From contig JAFSFU010000082.1 in NCBI GenBank assembly GCA_017435025.1, positions 1 to 8,213 of the forward strand: a DNA stretch of 8,213 nt, in the 5' to 3' direction. The translations under genes and the position numbers were made by a program. Below are positions 1-6,308 of this stretch, in pieces. A model generated the notes under the pieces. The model saw only the letters and a program-made list of their open reading frames with translations, had not been told where the DNA came from and did not search any database. Source of the stretch: Lachnospiraceae bacterium. GTDB taxonomy: Bacteria > Bacillota_A > Clostridia > Lachnospirales > Lachnospiraceae. Position 1 is the stretch's first letter; every line of letters starts with the position of its first letter.

Positions 1-449
1 TACAGCTCATCAATACTGAGTCCCATATCACGCAGATCTGCGAGACGATCCATAAAAAGACCAAAACCGGAGGAGGCACCGAGAGAATCCACAATATAAA
101 TCTTACGGTCCGGATACTTCTCTTCCAGCGTTTCCTTTGCAATTACTGCAGAATTCCAGGTGCCGGAAATTCCGGAGGACAAAGTTACATGAAGCACGTC
201 CTTTCCCTCTTTCAAAAAGGACTCAAAATATTCCATAAACTCGCCCACATTGACCTGAGACGTCTTGGTATCTGCTCCGTCTGTCATTGCCTGATAAAAA
301 TCATCGAAGGAAATGGATTCACCCAGATCGTCATCATACATCTTTCCATCCAGTTCAAAGTGAAAACAGATATAGGAAATATCACGTTTATTGAAATGCT
401 CTTTTGATAAGTCCGCTGTGGAACAACAGCTAAGTACATATGGTTTCAT
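1..449 (-). CDS. DegV family fatty-acid-binding protein, N-terminal half (partial at window edge)
   Basis: The visible 149 residues start at ATG 449-447 and run off the left edge. DegV proteins are about 280-290 residues long, bind a fatty acid, and in Firmicutes act as FakB-type subunits that present fatty acid to the kinase FakA (family knowledge). Motifs seen: an opening strand ending in CSTADLS (9-15), the KTSQ segment (62-65) near the ligand head group, SSGISGTWNSA (91-101) and VDSLGASSGFG (120-130), all in the expected order and spacing. A purine-rich AGAGAGG site lies upstream of the ATG, and a good promoter sits 63-91 bases upstream. The gene stands alone: the neighbouring SDR gene on the same strand is separated by a terminator. 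No fakA is in the window, so the FakB role is inferred from family only. Confidence 0.9.
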   Translation of the reverse strand, partial: MKPYVLSCCSTADLSKEHFNKRDISYICFHFELDGKMYDDDLGESISFDDFYQAMTDGADTKTSQVNVGEFMEYFESFLKEGKDVLHVTLSSGISGTWNSAVIAKETLEEKYPDRKIYIVDSLGASSGFGLFMDRLADLRDMGLSIDEL

Positions 450-511
450 TCTTGTTCTCTGCCTCTCTATAATTAGTAATATTTTCTTTGTTATGTAGTT
501 TCAATTACTAG

Positions 512-540
512 ATTATATAACTTTTATTTCCATTTGTAAA
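512..540 (-). promoter_or_regulatory. SigA-type promoter of the degV-family gene
   Basis: Reading the minus strand, the -35 hexamer is TTTACA (540-535) and the -10 hexamer is a perfect TATAAT (517-512), separated by exactly 17 bases. Transcription would start near 505, leaving a leader of about 55 bases before the ATG at 449. The -35 box begins only 3 bases past the T-run of the terminator ending the upstream SDR operon, so the two units are packed tightly but separately. Confidence 0.8.
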
Positions 541-543
541 GTC

Positions 544-577
544 AAAAAAAGAAGGCGTGCAGAACTGCACACCTTCC
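544..577 (-). terminator. Rho-independent terminator of the SDR transcription unit
   Basis: On the minus strand a hairpin is formed by GAAGG/CCTTC (551-555 with 572-576) and GTGCA/TGCAC (557-561 with 566-570) with one mismatch (556/571) and a 4-base loop, followed at once by seven Ts (550-544). It lies about 20 bases after the SDR stop codon (597-599). The other strand has a run of As beyond the stem, so the reverse orientation is weaker. Confidence 0.85.
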
Positions 578-596
578 AAAAATCATTTTCATTCAA

Positions 597-1355
597 TTAC
601 ATTGCGCACCAGCCGCCATCAACCATGAGAACATCACCGTTTACGTAGCTGGAATCATCACTAGCCAGGAATAATGCTGCACCTGCGATCTGTTCCGGTG
701 TACCCGGTGCCGGACCGCAATCAACAACCTTCTTTGCACGCATATAACCGCCTACATTCACCTGACCCATGGAACCCGCGATTTCTGTAGCAATTCCGCC
801 CGGAGCGATTGCATTGCAGCGAATTCCCTGCTCTAAATACATAAATGCAGTATTCTTTGTAAAGGATGTGAGAGCCGCCTTGGAAGCACAGTAGATTGCG
901 CCTGCACAAGTATGGAACGCACCTTCAGATACCACGTTGATGATGTTACCGCCATTGCCCTGAGCCAGGAATACCTGTGTCGCTTTGCGCATTGCACACA
1001 TCGGACCATATACGTTAACTTTCATAACACGCTCATACATTTCGTCTGTTGCGTCACCGATCGGAGCCATATTGTCCATAATACCTGCGTTGTTTACAAG
1101 TACGTCCAATTTGCCGAACTCTGCCACTGCAGCATCGATCATCTTTTCATTATCTTCCAGCTTGCTTACGTCACCCTGGAAAACAACCACTTTACCTGCC
1201 TCGTCTTTTAAAGACTCAGCCAGCTCTTCTAAACGCTCTTTTCTTCTTGCCACTGCAACGACGTTTGCGCCCTCTTTCACATAGCGCTCTACGATCGCAC
1301 GACCCATACCGGAAGAAGCACCGGTTACAACGATGGATTTACCCTGTAATTTCAT
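597..1355 (-). CDS. SDR family NAD(P)-dependent oxidoreductase (classical short-chain dehydrogenase)
   Basis: A 252-residue classical SDR, the normal length for the family. It shows the dinucleotide-binding TGASSGMG loop (11-18), an ARR pair at the end of strand 2 (36-38) that favours NADP(H), GDV (61-63), NNAG (88-91), the structural Asn114, and the catalytic set Ser143, Tyr155, Lys159. PGG (185-187) and the C-terminal VDGGW (245-249) are typical. It oxidises or reduces an alcohol/ketone pair in the cytoplasm; the substrate cannot be read from sequence. Sugar alcohols, hydroxysteroids and beta-ketoacyl-type compounds are all used by relatives. The start is set by a GGAGGG ribosome site (1370-1365), 9 bases before the ATG. 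It follows a TetR regulator by 105 bases, with an inverted repeat in the gap, and is the last gene before a terminator, so control by that regulator is likely. Confidence 0.92.
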   Translation of the reverse strand: MKLQGKSIVVTGASSGMGRAIVERYVKEGANVVAVARRKERLEELAESLKDEAGKVVVFQGDVSKLEDNEKMIDAAVAEFGKLDVLVNNAGIMDNMAPIGDATDEMYERVMKVNVYGPMCAMRKATQVFLAQGNGGNIINVVSEGAFHTCAGAIYCASKAALTSFTKNTAFMYLEQGIRCNAIAPGGIATEIAGSMGQVNVGGYMRAKKVVDCGPAPGTPEQIAGAALFLASDDSSYVNGDVLMVDGGWCAM

Positions 1356-1376
1356 AATTTAACACCCTCCAATATG

Positions 1377-1398
1377 ACTTGTTTATTTTTTAACAAGT
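1377..1398. promoter_or_regulatory. Perfect inverted repeat between tetR-type gene and SDR gene (candidate operator)
   Basis: ACTTGTT (1377-1383) and AACAAGT (1392-1398) form a perfect 7+7 base dyad around an A/T-only 8-base spacer. It sits 21 bases upstream of the SDR start codon and just before its ribosome site. Size and position fit a TetR-family operator, but no convincing -35/-10 pair overlaps it. It could instead form a hairpin in the mRNA leader. Confidence 0.4.
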
Positions 1399-1460
1399 TC
1401 TGTTGGCTATTATTTTATCAAATTTTTCGCCAAATAAATACGACCAAATCCACATATCTG

Positions 1461-2036
1461 TCACCCTTTTATATCCTGAAACAGACTCTTTGTCAAAAGT
1501 TCTGTTGCAATTTCTGCCATTTCTTCCACACTCTTCTCATAAGAGTTATTATGCCAGTTTAAGACGATCGTGAGCAGGCCACTGACCGTATACAGAATTG
1601 CCTCCTCCGACGGACGAATCTCCTTCCCCCATAAGAGAAAAGGTGATTGCTTCTCCCACTCCATAAGACATTCCACCGCCCGCAGCACAAGCAATCCGCT
1701 CAACCTGCTTCTCCGCAGACCATTCAGCAAGTTTGCATTTTCCTTCCAGTATTCAAAATATCGCTTCAGTTCCCGATATGTGGTTGAATCCGGCGTGTTT
1801 CGGTTGAAGATGCTATAATCATGAAATCCCTGGATCGCATGATCGATCAGCGCTGTCAGCACATCGTCTTTCGTCTCGAAATACATATAGAAACTCTTTC
1901 GAGGCATCCCAACCCGCTCACAGAGTTCACTGACTTTGATCTGCGAGAATTCCTGTCTCTGCATCATATACAAAAGCTCTTGTTCTACCATCTGCTGACG
2001 TTTTCTGGACGATTTTGTTTTACAGATTTTATACAT
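1461..2036 (-). CDS. TetR/AcrR family transcriptional regulator
   Basis: A 191-residue protein of usual TetR size. Residues 10-60 form the N-terminal DNA-binding domain: a basic lead-in (SSRKRQQ), a first helix, then the helix-turn-helix at about 31-55, whose recognition helix has the family pattern GMPRKSFYMYFETKDD (43-58). Residues 70-190 form the helical ligand-binding and dimerisation domain, which is not conserved enough to indicate an effector. An in-frame TGA lies 12 bases upstream of the chosen ATG, so the start cannot move far outward. The best ribosome site, AGGAG, overlaps the stop codon of the kinase gene and is rather distant (about 15 bases), suggesting translational coupling to that gene, which ends 18 bases upstream. 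It probably controls the downstream SDR and/or the whole unit. Confidence 0.9.
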   Translation of the reverse strand: MYKICKTKSSRKRQQMVEQELLYMMQRQEFSQIKVSELCERVGMPRKSFYMYFETKDDVLTALIDHAIQGFHDYSIFNRNTPDSTTYRELKRYFEYWKENANLLNGLRRSRLSGLLVLRAVECLMEWEKQSPFLLWGKEIRPSEEAILYTVSGLLTIVLNWHNNSYEKSVEEMAEIATELLTKSLFQDIKG

Positions 2037-2054
2037 GTCTCTAGCTCAGTGCTC

Positions 2055-3005
2055 CTATATATCGATATGACTGATATACTGCTTTTCAATTCCGAGTTCC
2101 TCCGGCATAAAGCGCGGGCACACGTTCTCAGACGATGTGATCACAGACGCCGCCAACGCAGATCCGATATCAATAGCCCCCGGAAGATCCTTTCCATAGG
2201 TCAGTCCAATGGAAACACCTGCGCAGAACGCATCACCTGCACCGGTTGTGTCTTTTACCTGCACCTTTCTGGCCGGACAGATACCCTTCTGACCTTCCAT
2301 ATTGGCATATACTGCACCATCGGCGCCCATAGTAACGACCATTGCCTTGATTCTCGCCTGTTTCACCTTCTCTGCCAGGATCTCGCACATTTCCTCCGGA
2401 GTTTTATCCAGATAATCATCGGTGAAGAGAATTCCTGCCTCCGCGATATTGCAGATAAAACAGTCAAGCTCCTTAATAAAATCACGTCTGTGAACCGCGA
2501 TACTCATGTTGGATACCAGTGCAAAAATCTTCTTGTTATGCTTCTTCGCCAGTTCAAAAGACTTCTTGATCACTTCTTTGTCGATATCAATCTCCACAAC
2601 GATCGCATCCGCATCGGCGAAAATCTCATCGCCTTTCTGCTCCAGAAGCTCCACCACATGCAGCATATTGGGACGTTTGGAAATGGAACCGGCCACATCA
2701 CCGTTGTTATCAAATACCGCCAGCCATGTTCCCATGCCGTCGCGTTTCGTAAGAAGATAGTCTGTATTTACCTTATGGTTTCTCAATTTTTGTACAACGT
2801 CTGTTCCCAACGGCGTATCATCAACAATACTCACGAACGTCGGGCGCAGTTCCGCATTGGCAATATCCTCTGCCACGTTTCTCGCTACACCTCCGTGAAT
2901 ATATTCAATATGACCGACATTTCTTCCGGTCGGCAAGTACATATCATGCGGAAATCCTTTGATATCCACGAATGTTGCTCCGATTACAACAATGCCTTTT
3001 CCCAT
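2055..3005 (-). CDS. PfkB family carbohydrate/nucleoside kinase, pseudouridine-kinase-like
   Basis: A 316-residue ribokinase-fold (PfkB) enzyme that would phosphorylate a sugar or nucleoside hydroxyl with ATP in the cytoplasm. Seen: the first strand with GATFVDIKG (9-17), signature 1 around GGVARN (38-43), an N-x-x-E motif (186-189) that helps position Mg-ATP, VVTMGADG (223-230), and the anion-hole/catalytic signature DTTGAGD (252-258) with catalytic Asp258. The VDIKG start and the GGVARNVAED segment resemble pseudouridine kinase (PsuK) more than fructokinase, but this assignment is by eye. No pseudouridine-5'-phosphate glycosidase (psuG) gene is in the window, so the substrate is uncertain. 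A GGGGGAG ribosome site (3017-3011) lies 5 bases before the ATG. It sits between the broken alcohol dehydrogenase and the TetR gene in the same unit. Confidence 0.87.
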   Translation of the reverse strand: MGKGIVVIGATFVDIKGFPHDMYLPTGRNVGHIEYIHGGVARNVAEDIANAELRPTFVSIVDDTPLGTDVVQKLRNHKVNTDYLLTKRDGMGTWLAVFDNNGDVAGSISKRPNMLHVVELLEQKGDEIFADADAIVVEIDIDKEVIKKSFELAKKHNKKIFALVSNMSIAVHRRDFIKELDCFICNIAEAGILFTDDYLDKTPEEMCEILAEKVKQARIKAMVVTMGADGAVYANMEGQKGICPARKVQVKDTTGAGDAFCAGVSIGLTYGKDLPGAIDIGSALAASVITSSENVCPRFMPEELGIEKQYISHIDI

Positions 3006-3027
3006 GGTCTCTCCCCCATTTTTCTGC

Positions 3028-3045
3028 TCGTATACGCGTTAACGA
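3028..3045. repeat. Imperfect 18-base dyad between the broken dehydrogenase gene and the kinase gene
   Basis: TCGTATACGCGTTAACGA is symmetric at 14 of 18 positions and contains two overlapping 8-base palindromes, CGTATACG and CGTTAACG. It lies directly after the original stop codon of the dehydrogenase (3046-3048). There is no T-run, so it is not a terminator. It may be an operator or simply chance. Confidence 0.3.
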
Positions 3046-3596
3046 TTAGAGCATCATTTTATAAATATTGATAATATCCTCTTCATTCAGAACGACAAAT
3101 CCGTCCTGTGTACCGCCGTTTCCGTTTCCGTAACATGCAGTGTGAGCCATTGCCGAAATATCCTCTTCCCTGCCGCTGCGATTGTCAGTACCGTTCCGAC
3201 CGGAAGTGCATGATCCACCGGTTTTCCGCAGTAGAAATCCCAGAAATCACCGTCATATACAGCACCTGCAGCAATCGCCTTTGCAGAGTCGATGGTACTT
3301 CCGCCGCCTACTGCAAGAACGAAATCCACATTCTCTTTGCGGCAAAGCTCGATACCTTCGTAAACCAGACCGCTTCTTGGGTTCGGTTTTACTCCGCCTA
3401 ACTCAATATATTCAATTCCTTCAACATTCAAAGATTCCTTTACCCGGTCCATCAATCCGGTACGGATCACACTTCCTCCGCCATAGTGGATCAAAACTTT
3501 CTTTCCACCAAAACGTTTTACATATTTACCGGTATTGTTCTCTTCATCTTTACCAAATACAAAATAAGTCGGGCTGTAAAATGTAAAGTTATTCAT
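3046..3596 (-). pseudogene. Iron-containing (butanol-type) alcohol dehydrogenase with central deletion and frameshift
   Basis: Iron-dependent alcohol dehydrogenases of the NADPH-butanol type are about 385-390 residues. Here residues 1-143 are normal: YFVFGK near the start, YGGGSVIRTG (38-47) and the coenzyme motif GGGSTIDSAK (97-106), ending in VLTIAAAG (136-143). The frame then continues through unrelated residues to a premature TGA at 3087-3089. One base out of frame, 3168-3049 encodes 40 residues that read like the authentic C-terminus (AHTACYGNGNGG, then a DIINIYKMML end) and stop at TAA 3046-3048. About 200 central residues, carrying the metal-binding Asp and three His, are therefore missing, and the remaining tail is out of frame. 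The product should be inactive. The GGAGGT ribosome site (3606-3601 region) and upstream promoter are intact, so the locus may be kept to express the kinase, TetR and SDR genes. An assembly collapse is the alternative. Confidence 0.85.
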
Positions 3597-3627
3597 TAGT
3601 ACCTCCAGAAATTATATCATTCTTTTT

Positions 3628-3656
3628 ATTATATCGAATCTTCCACAGAAACGCAA
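3628..3656 (-). promoter_or_regulatory. Promoter of the dehydrogenase-remnant/kinase/TetR/SDR unit
   Basis: On the minus strand, TTGCGT (3656-3651) and a perfect TATAAT (3633-3628) are 17 bases apart, giving a start near 3621. A second TATAAT (3616-3611) follows but lacks a partner -35. The promoter starts 11 bases after the stop codon of the deaminase-SLOG gene. No hairpin terminator is visible between the two, so read-through from that gene is possible. Confidence 0.65.
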
Positions 3657-3666
3657 ATATTGTATT

Positions 3667-6132
3667 TTAACGTTTCGTTCCAATATCATCTTCCAGTTTT
3701 CGAATCATGCGAATCACTTCATCAATGGAGCCATGGATCGTCACATAACCATCCAGAGATGCCGCCTTTGCCTTCAATACAGACGACTTCGGATAGATAA
3801 ATGTCCATGTCTTTCCCTTTCCGTTTCGGGCCTCCTGTACCAGGTTCGCCACCGCTGAATTTCCGTCAAAGGCGAACAGCACACTGTTTCGCCGCTCAAA
3901 AATCTCATAGTTGAAGGACTTGTAAATGCCCATCTCCTGCGCTTCGGTCGAGATACGCACACCTGTGATCTTAGCCCTGGAGAGCCGTCTGATCTGCTTC
4001 TGGTCCATCAGAGACGGAATAATGCTGTAGACCTCGAACCGGTCATTGTGCTCCACCAGATACCGCTCATGTCCCCGCAGTTTATGTCCCACAACAAAGA
4101 ATACTTTCTCCGGATTCAAACGGTCCAGAAGCGCTTGCAGCAACTCCTTTTCACCATCACTGACCCGCGCAGGTTCGCTGCTGCTGAAGCTGCCGCCTGC
4201 AATGATGACCGGGTACTTGTCCCATGGCAGTTCGACCGTTCGGTCTTTAAAAACCGGATAGGACGGGTATTTGTGAATCTCAAATTTCACATCGCGGATA
4301 TCATCAAATTCCTTGCGGAATTCATCCATATAATACTGCTCTACCGACTTCGCTCCGCACAAGGTTCCGAAAATCTCTGTTTTGTTTACAAAATTTTGAA
4401 TCTGACGGTCGATCAGATCATCTTCCACCGCCTTCATCTTTAAGAATTCCTCATCGGAAATCTTCATAAAATTGGTCAGTGCCAACTGCTCGTCGATATT
4501 GTCTGTGCCATACAGACCACATCCGTCTGTACCAATCACGCAGGAAATATCATTCTTCAAATACGTTTTCATCGGATGCAGGCGCAGATCGATCAGATTA
4601 TTAAGCCGCACATTGCTGGTCAGCTGGAACTCCAAAACAATCCCATATTCTTTTAATTTCTCTAACAGTTCTTTTCCCTGTCGGCTCTTTAAGCTGGCGC
4701 TGTAAAGTCCATGGCCGATTCGCATATACGGGAACTTCTGTTCCGGCAAAAGAGCCTCCTCCACCAACTGTATGGCATGGGCCATGTTATTCTTCAGAGA
4801 ATCATTCTCTCCGGCATGGACACGGATTGTCCAGTTCTCATCCTCACTGGCGATCTTTGTCACGATCTCTTTCATGACCGCCTTTAATTCTGCGATATCG
4901 TTGATCTCTTCTCCAACAAAATCACTTCCCACCACATACGGGTCTTTGCATACCACTTTCAGTGCCTGAACCGCCTCAGTCAGATAATCATCCGATGCAA
5001 TCTCCGTTTTTACCAGTGTCAACGGAATCCTTCGGATCGCCGCCAGGAACCGGATATCGACACCGGTCTCTTCTTTCACCAACGGTAAAATATGATGAAT
5101 CTGCTCCAGCATCTTCGCAGCAGCAGCGCTCTTCTTTACGAGAGTCGTGTCACTGATCTCCACATATTTGATATGTCTTCGCTGATACTCGCGTCCGATC
5201 CAAAGCAGAGTGTCTTCATAAAATGTAATATCCGCGTACCTGTCATCCTCCTTGTCTTTCAGCATACGGCTCAGATAATTCCGGATATCTGTATCGTCAA
5301 TCTGCTCCATGTTTCGAAGTTCAATCTTATAATCTGCTTCTACACCTTTTGTAAAGACATATCGGTAAAGATACAGTTTCTCCAGGTTCGTAAATACTGC
5401 CTGGGAATCCTTCAGAATCGATAAGGACATACGAATCTTTTTGATATTCTCCGTAGAATTGTCTATGTTCAGCAAAATCAGGTCGGCGAAATTGATAAAG
5501 GTATTGTCATTGATCCGTCGATCCAGATATTTACCGGTCAATCCTGTTAAATCCAGTCTGGATTTCGCCAGTTCTCTCTGCTCATCAATATAATGTTTCT
5601 GTTCCTCCGTCAATTGCAGCTGCAGCTTCTTAATGTAATACAACGGATAACGGATCTGATGTTTGATCGCCAATGCGATCAGAATATCTGCGATCAGGTT
5701 TGCATTGCCGTGCGTATGTAGATCTGTTGAAAGTTTCACACGCTCCGGCACATAGGACTTTACCACCGTTTCGCGGAACGAATACTTATAGTCCTTTGTC
5801 TGGCTCATCAAAGTTTTCGCGATCGCCGGAATCAGCGAATTCACTTCAATATCGCCATTGGGATAGATATTCGCCAGTTTCGTACCATTCAGTCTGAAAA
5901 TATAAACTCTTCTTCCGTCTCCCTTGATGTAGCATGGAATCTCTCCGACGATCACCTTACGTCCGTTCCGGATCACTGTCTCCTGATTCGCGATACGCGC
6001 CAGATTGCTGATCACATTGTCTTTCTGATAGTTATCGGCATAAATCGTATATGAAAGGACCGAATTCTCCATATCCAAACGAACTACGATATCTTTCTCT
6101 TTATCCAAATACAACCTTCCAAAGTAACTCAT
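3667..6132 (-). CDS. Adenosine-deaminase-superfamily enzyme fused to a C-terminal SLOG-type Rossmann domain
   Basis: An 821-residue protein. Residues 1-130 are a small unassigned beta-rich domain. Residues about 130-610 form an ADA-fold TIM barrel: HTH metal ligands (139, 141), KYVEIS (about 322-327), VGSDFVGEE (401-409), HAGE (439-442) with zinc His and catalytic Glu, RIGHG (471-475) with catalytic His474, LTSN (504-507) and GTDG with zinc Asp536. The second Asp of the usual TDD is Gly537. The HxH-to-HAGE distance is about 300 residues against about 200 in ordinary ADA, implying a helical insert around 150-300. Residues about 639-798 look like a SLOG/LOG Rossmann fold: GGS (646-648), VGH (681-683), N741 and FDGN (755-758). 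It probably deaminates an adenine nucleoside or nucleotide and binds or cleaves a nucleotide-like ligand; both are inferences. The start at 6132 is chosen because AGGTGA precedes it and an extended -10 lies at 6170-6178; the longer reading to 6252 would begin upstream of that promoter. Confidence 0.85.
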   Translation of the reverse strand: MSYFGRLYLDKEKDIVVRLDMENSVLSYTIYADNYQKDNVISNLARIANQETVIRNGRKVIVGEIPCYIKGDGRRVYIFRLNGTKLANIYPNGDIEVNSLIPAIAKTLMSQTKDYKYSFRETVVKSYVPERVKLSTDLHTHGNANLIADILIALAIKHQIRYPLYYIKKLQLQLTEEQKHYIDEQRELAKSRLDLTGLTGKYLDRRINDNTFINFADLILLNIDNSTENIKKIRMSLSILKDSQAVFTNLEKLYLYRYVFTKGVEADYKIELRNMEQIDDTDIRNYLSRMLKDKEDDRYADITFYEDTLLWIGREYQRRHIKYVEISDTTLVKKSAAAAKMLEQIHHILPLVKEETGVDIRFLAAIRRIPLTLVKTEIASDDYLTEAVQALKVVCKDPYVVGSDFVGEEINDIAELKAVMKEIVTKIASEDENWTIRVHAGENDSLKNNMAHAIQLVEEALLPEQKFPYMRIGHGLYSASLKSRQGKELLEKLKEYGIVLEFQLTSNVRLNNLIDLRLHPMKTYLKNDISCVIGTDGCGLYGTDNIDEQLALTNFMKISDEEFLKMKAVEDDLIDRQIQNFVNKTEIFGTLCGAKSVEQYYMDEFRKEFDDIRDVKFEIHKYPSYPVFKDRTVELPWDKYPVIIAGGSFSSSEPARVSDGEKELLQALLDRLNPEKVFFVVGHKLRGHERYLVEHNDRFEVYSIIPSLMDQKQIRRLSRAKITGVRISTEAQEMGIYKSFNYEIFERRNSVLFAFDGNSAVANLVQEARNGKGKTWTFIYPKSSVLKAKAASLDGYVTIHGSIDEVIRMIRKLEDDIGTKR

Positions 6133-6136
6133 AAAA

Positions 6137-6142
6137 TCACCT
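6137..6142 (-). promoter_or_regulatory. Ribosome binding site that fixes the deaminase-SLOG start
   Basis: AGGTGA on the minus strand (6142-6137) ends 4 bases before the ATG at 6132-6130. No comparable site precedes the more distal in-frame ATG at 6252, where residues 1-40 of the longer reading also show no domain. This supports the shorter, 821-residue product. Confidence 0.65.
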
Positions 6143-6169
6143 GCAATTCCGTACGATTTTGTAACCTCT

Positions 6170-6178
6170 ATTGTACCA
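6170..6178 (-). promoter_or_regulatory. Extended -10 promoter of the deaminase-SLOG gene
   Basis: On the minus strand TGG precedes TACAAT (6178-6170), an extended -10 element. No good -35 is seen at 16-18 bases, as is common for extended -10 promoters. Transcription would start near 6163, about 30 bases before the ATG at 6132. It faces away from the promoter of the flavodoxin-ferredoxin gene 70 bases to the right. Confidence 0.55.
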
Positions 6179-6245
6179 TATATGTCGAAAAAAGACAGCG
6201 GGAAAGTGTGGCAGACCGCCTCACATTTTGCCGCCTTTTCTCGCA

Positions 6246-6274
6246 TTGACATCCCTATCCATCCACGTTAATAT
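6246..6274 (+). promoter_or_regulatory. SigA-type promoter of the flavodoxin-ferredoxin gene
   Basis: A perfect -35 TTGACA (6246-6251) is followed after 17 bases by TAATAT (6269-6274, 4 of 6 consensus). The start point would be near 6281, giving a leader of about 28 bases before the ATG at 6309. The -10 is overlapped by an AT-rich inverted repeat (6270-6292). Confidence 0.7.
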
Positions 6275-6292
6275 ATTGATATCGTATATATT
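6270..6292. repeat. AT-rich inverted repeat over the -10/start region (possible operator)
   Basis: AATATAT (6270-6276) and ATATATT (6286-6292) are perfect 7-base inverted arms around a 9-base spacer that itself holds the palindrome GATATC (6278-6283). It covers the -10 box and predicted start point of the plus-strand gene and ends just before GGAGGT. Because the arms contain only A and T, chance is a serious alternative. Confidence 0.3.
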
Positions 6293-6308
6293 CGGAGGTA
6301 TCAATTAT

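Noticed and set aside
1821..3071. Long 416-codon open frame on the plus strand
   Set aside because: It is the antisense shadow of the PfkB kinase and TetR genes; the composition is His/Cys/Arg-rich nonsense with no domain, and both sense genes have clear signatures and ribosome sites.
3611..3616. Second TATAAT close to the dehydrogenase ribosome site
   Set aside because: At 17 bases upstream the sequence is not a -35 box, and the position would leave almost no leader; the copy at 3628-3633 is better placed.
3667..6132. Complete RADAR defence system
   Set aside because: Only an ADA-like protein is present; there is no RdrA-type AAA+ ATPase in the window, and the C-terminal SLOG-type domain is a different architecture. 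It is kept only as a comparison.
6171..6308. Upstream extension of the flavodoxin-ferredoxin frame to an ATG at 6171
   Set aside because: The GGAGGT and TTGACA promoter place the start at 6309; the extension overlaps the divergent deaminase promoter and adds no flavodoxin sequence, which begins right at residue 1.
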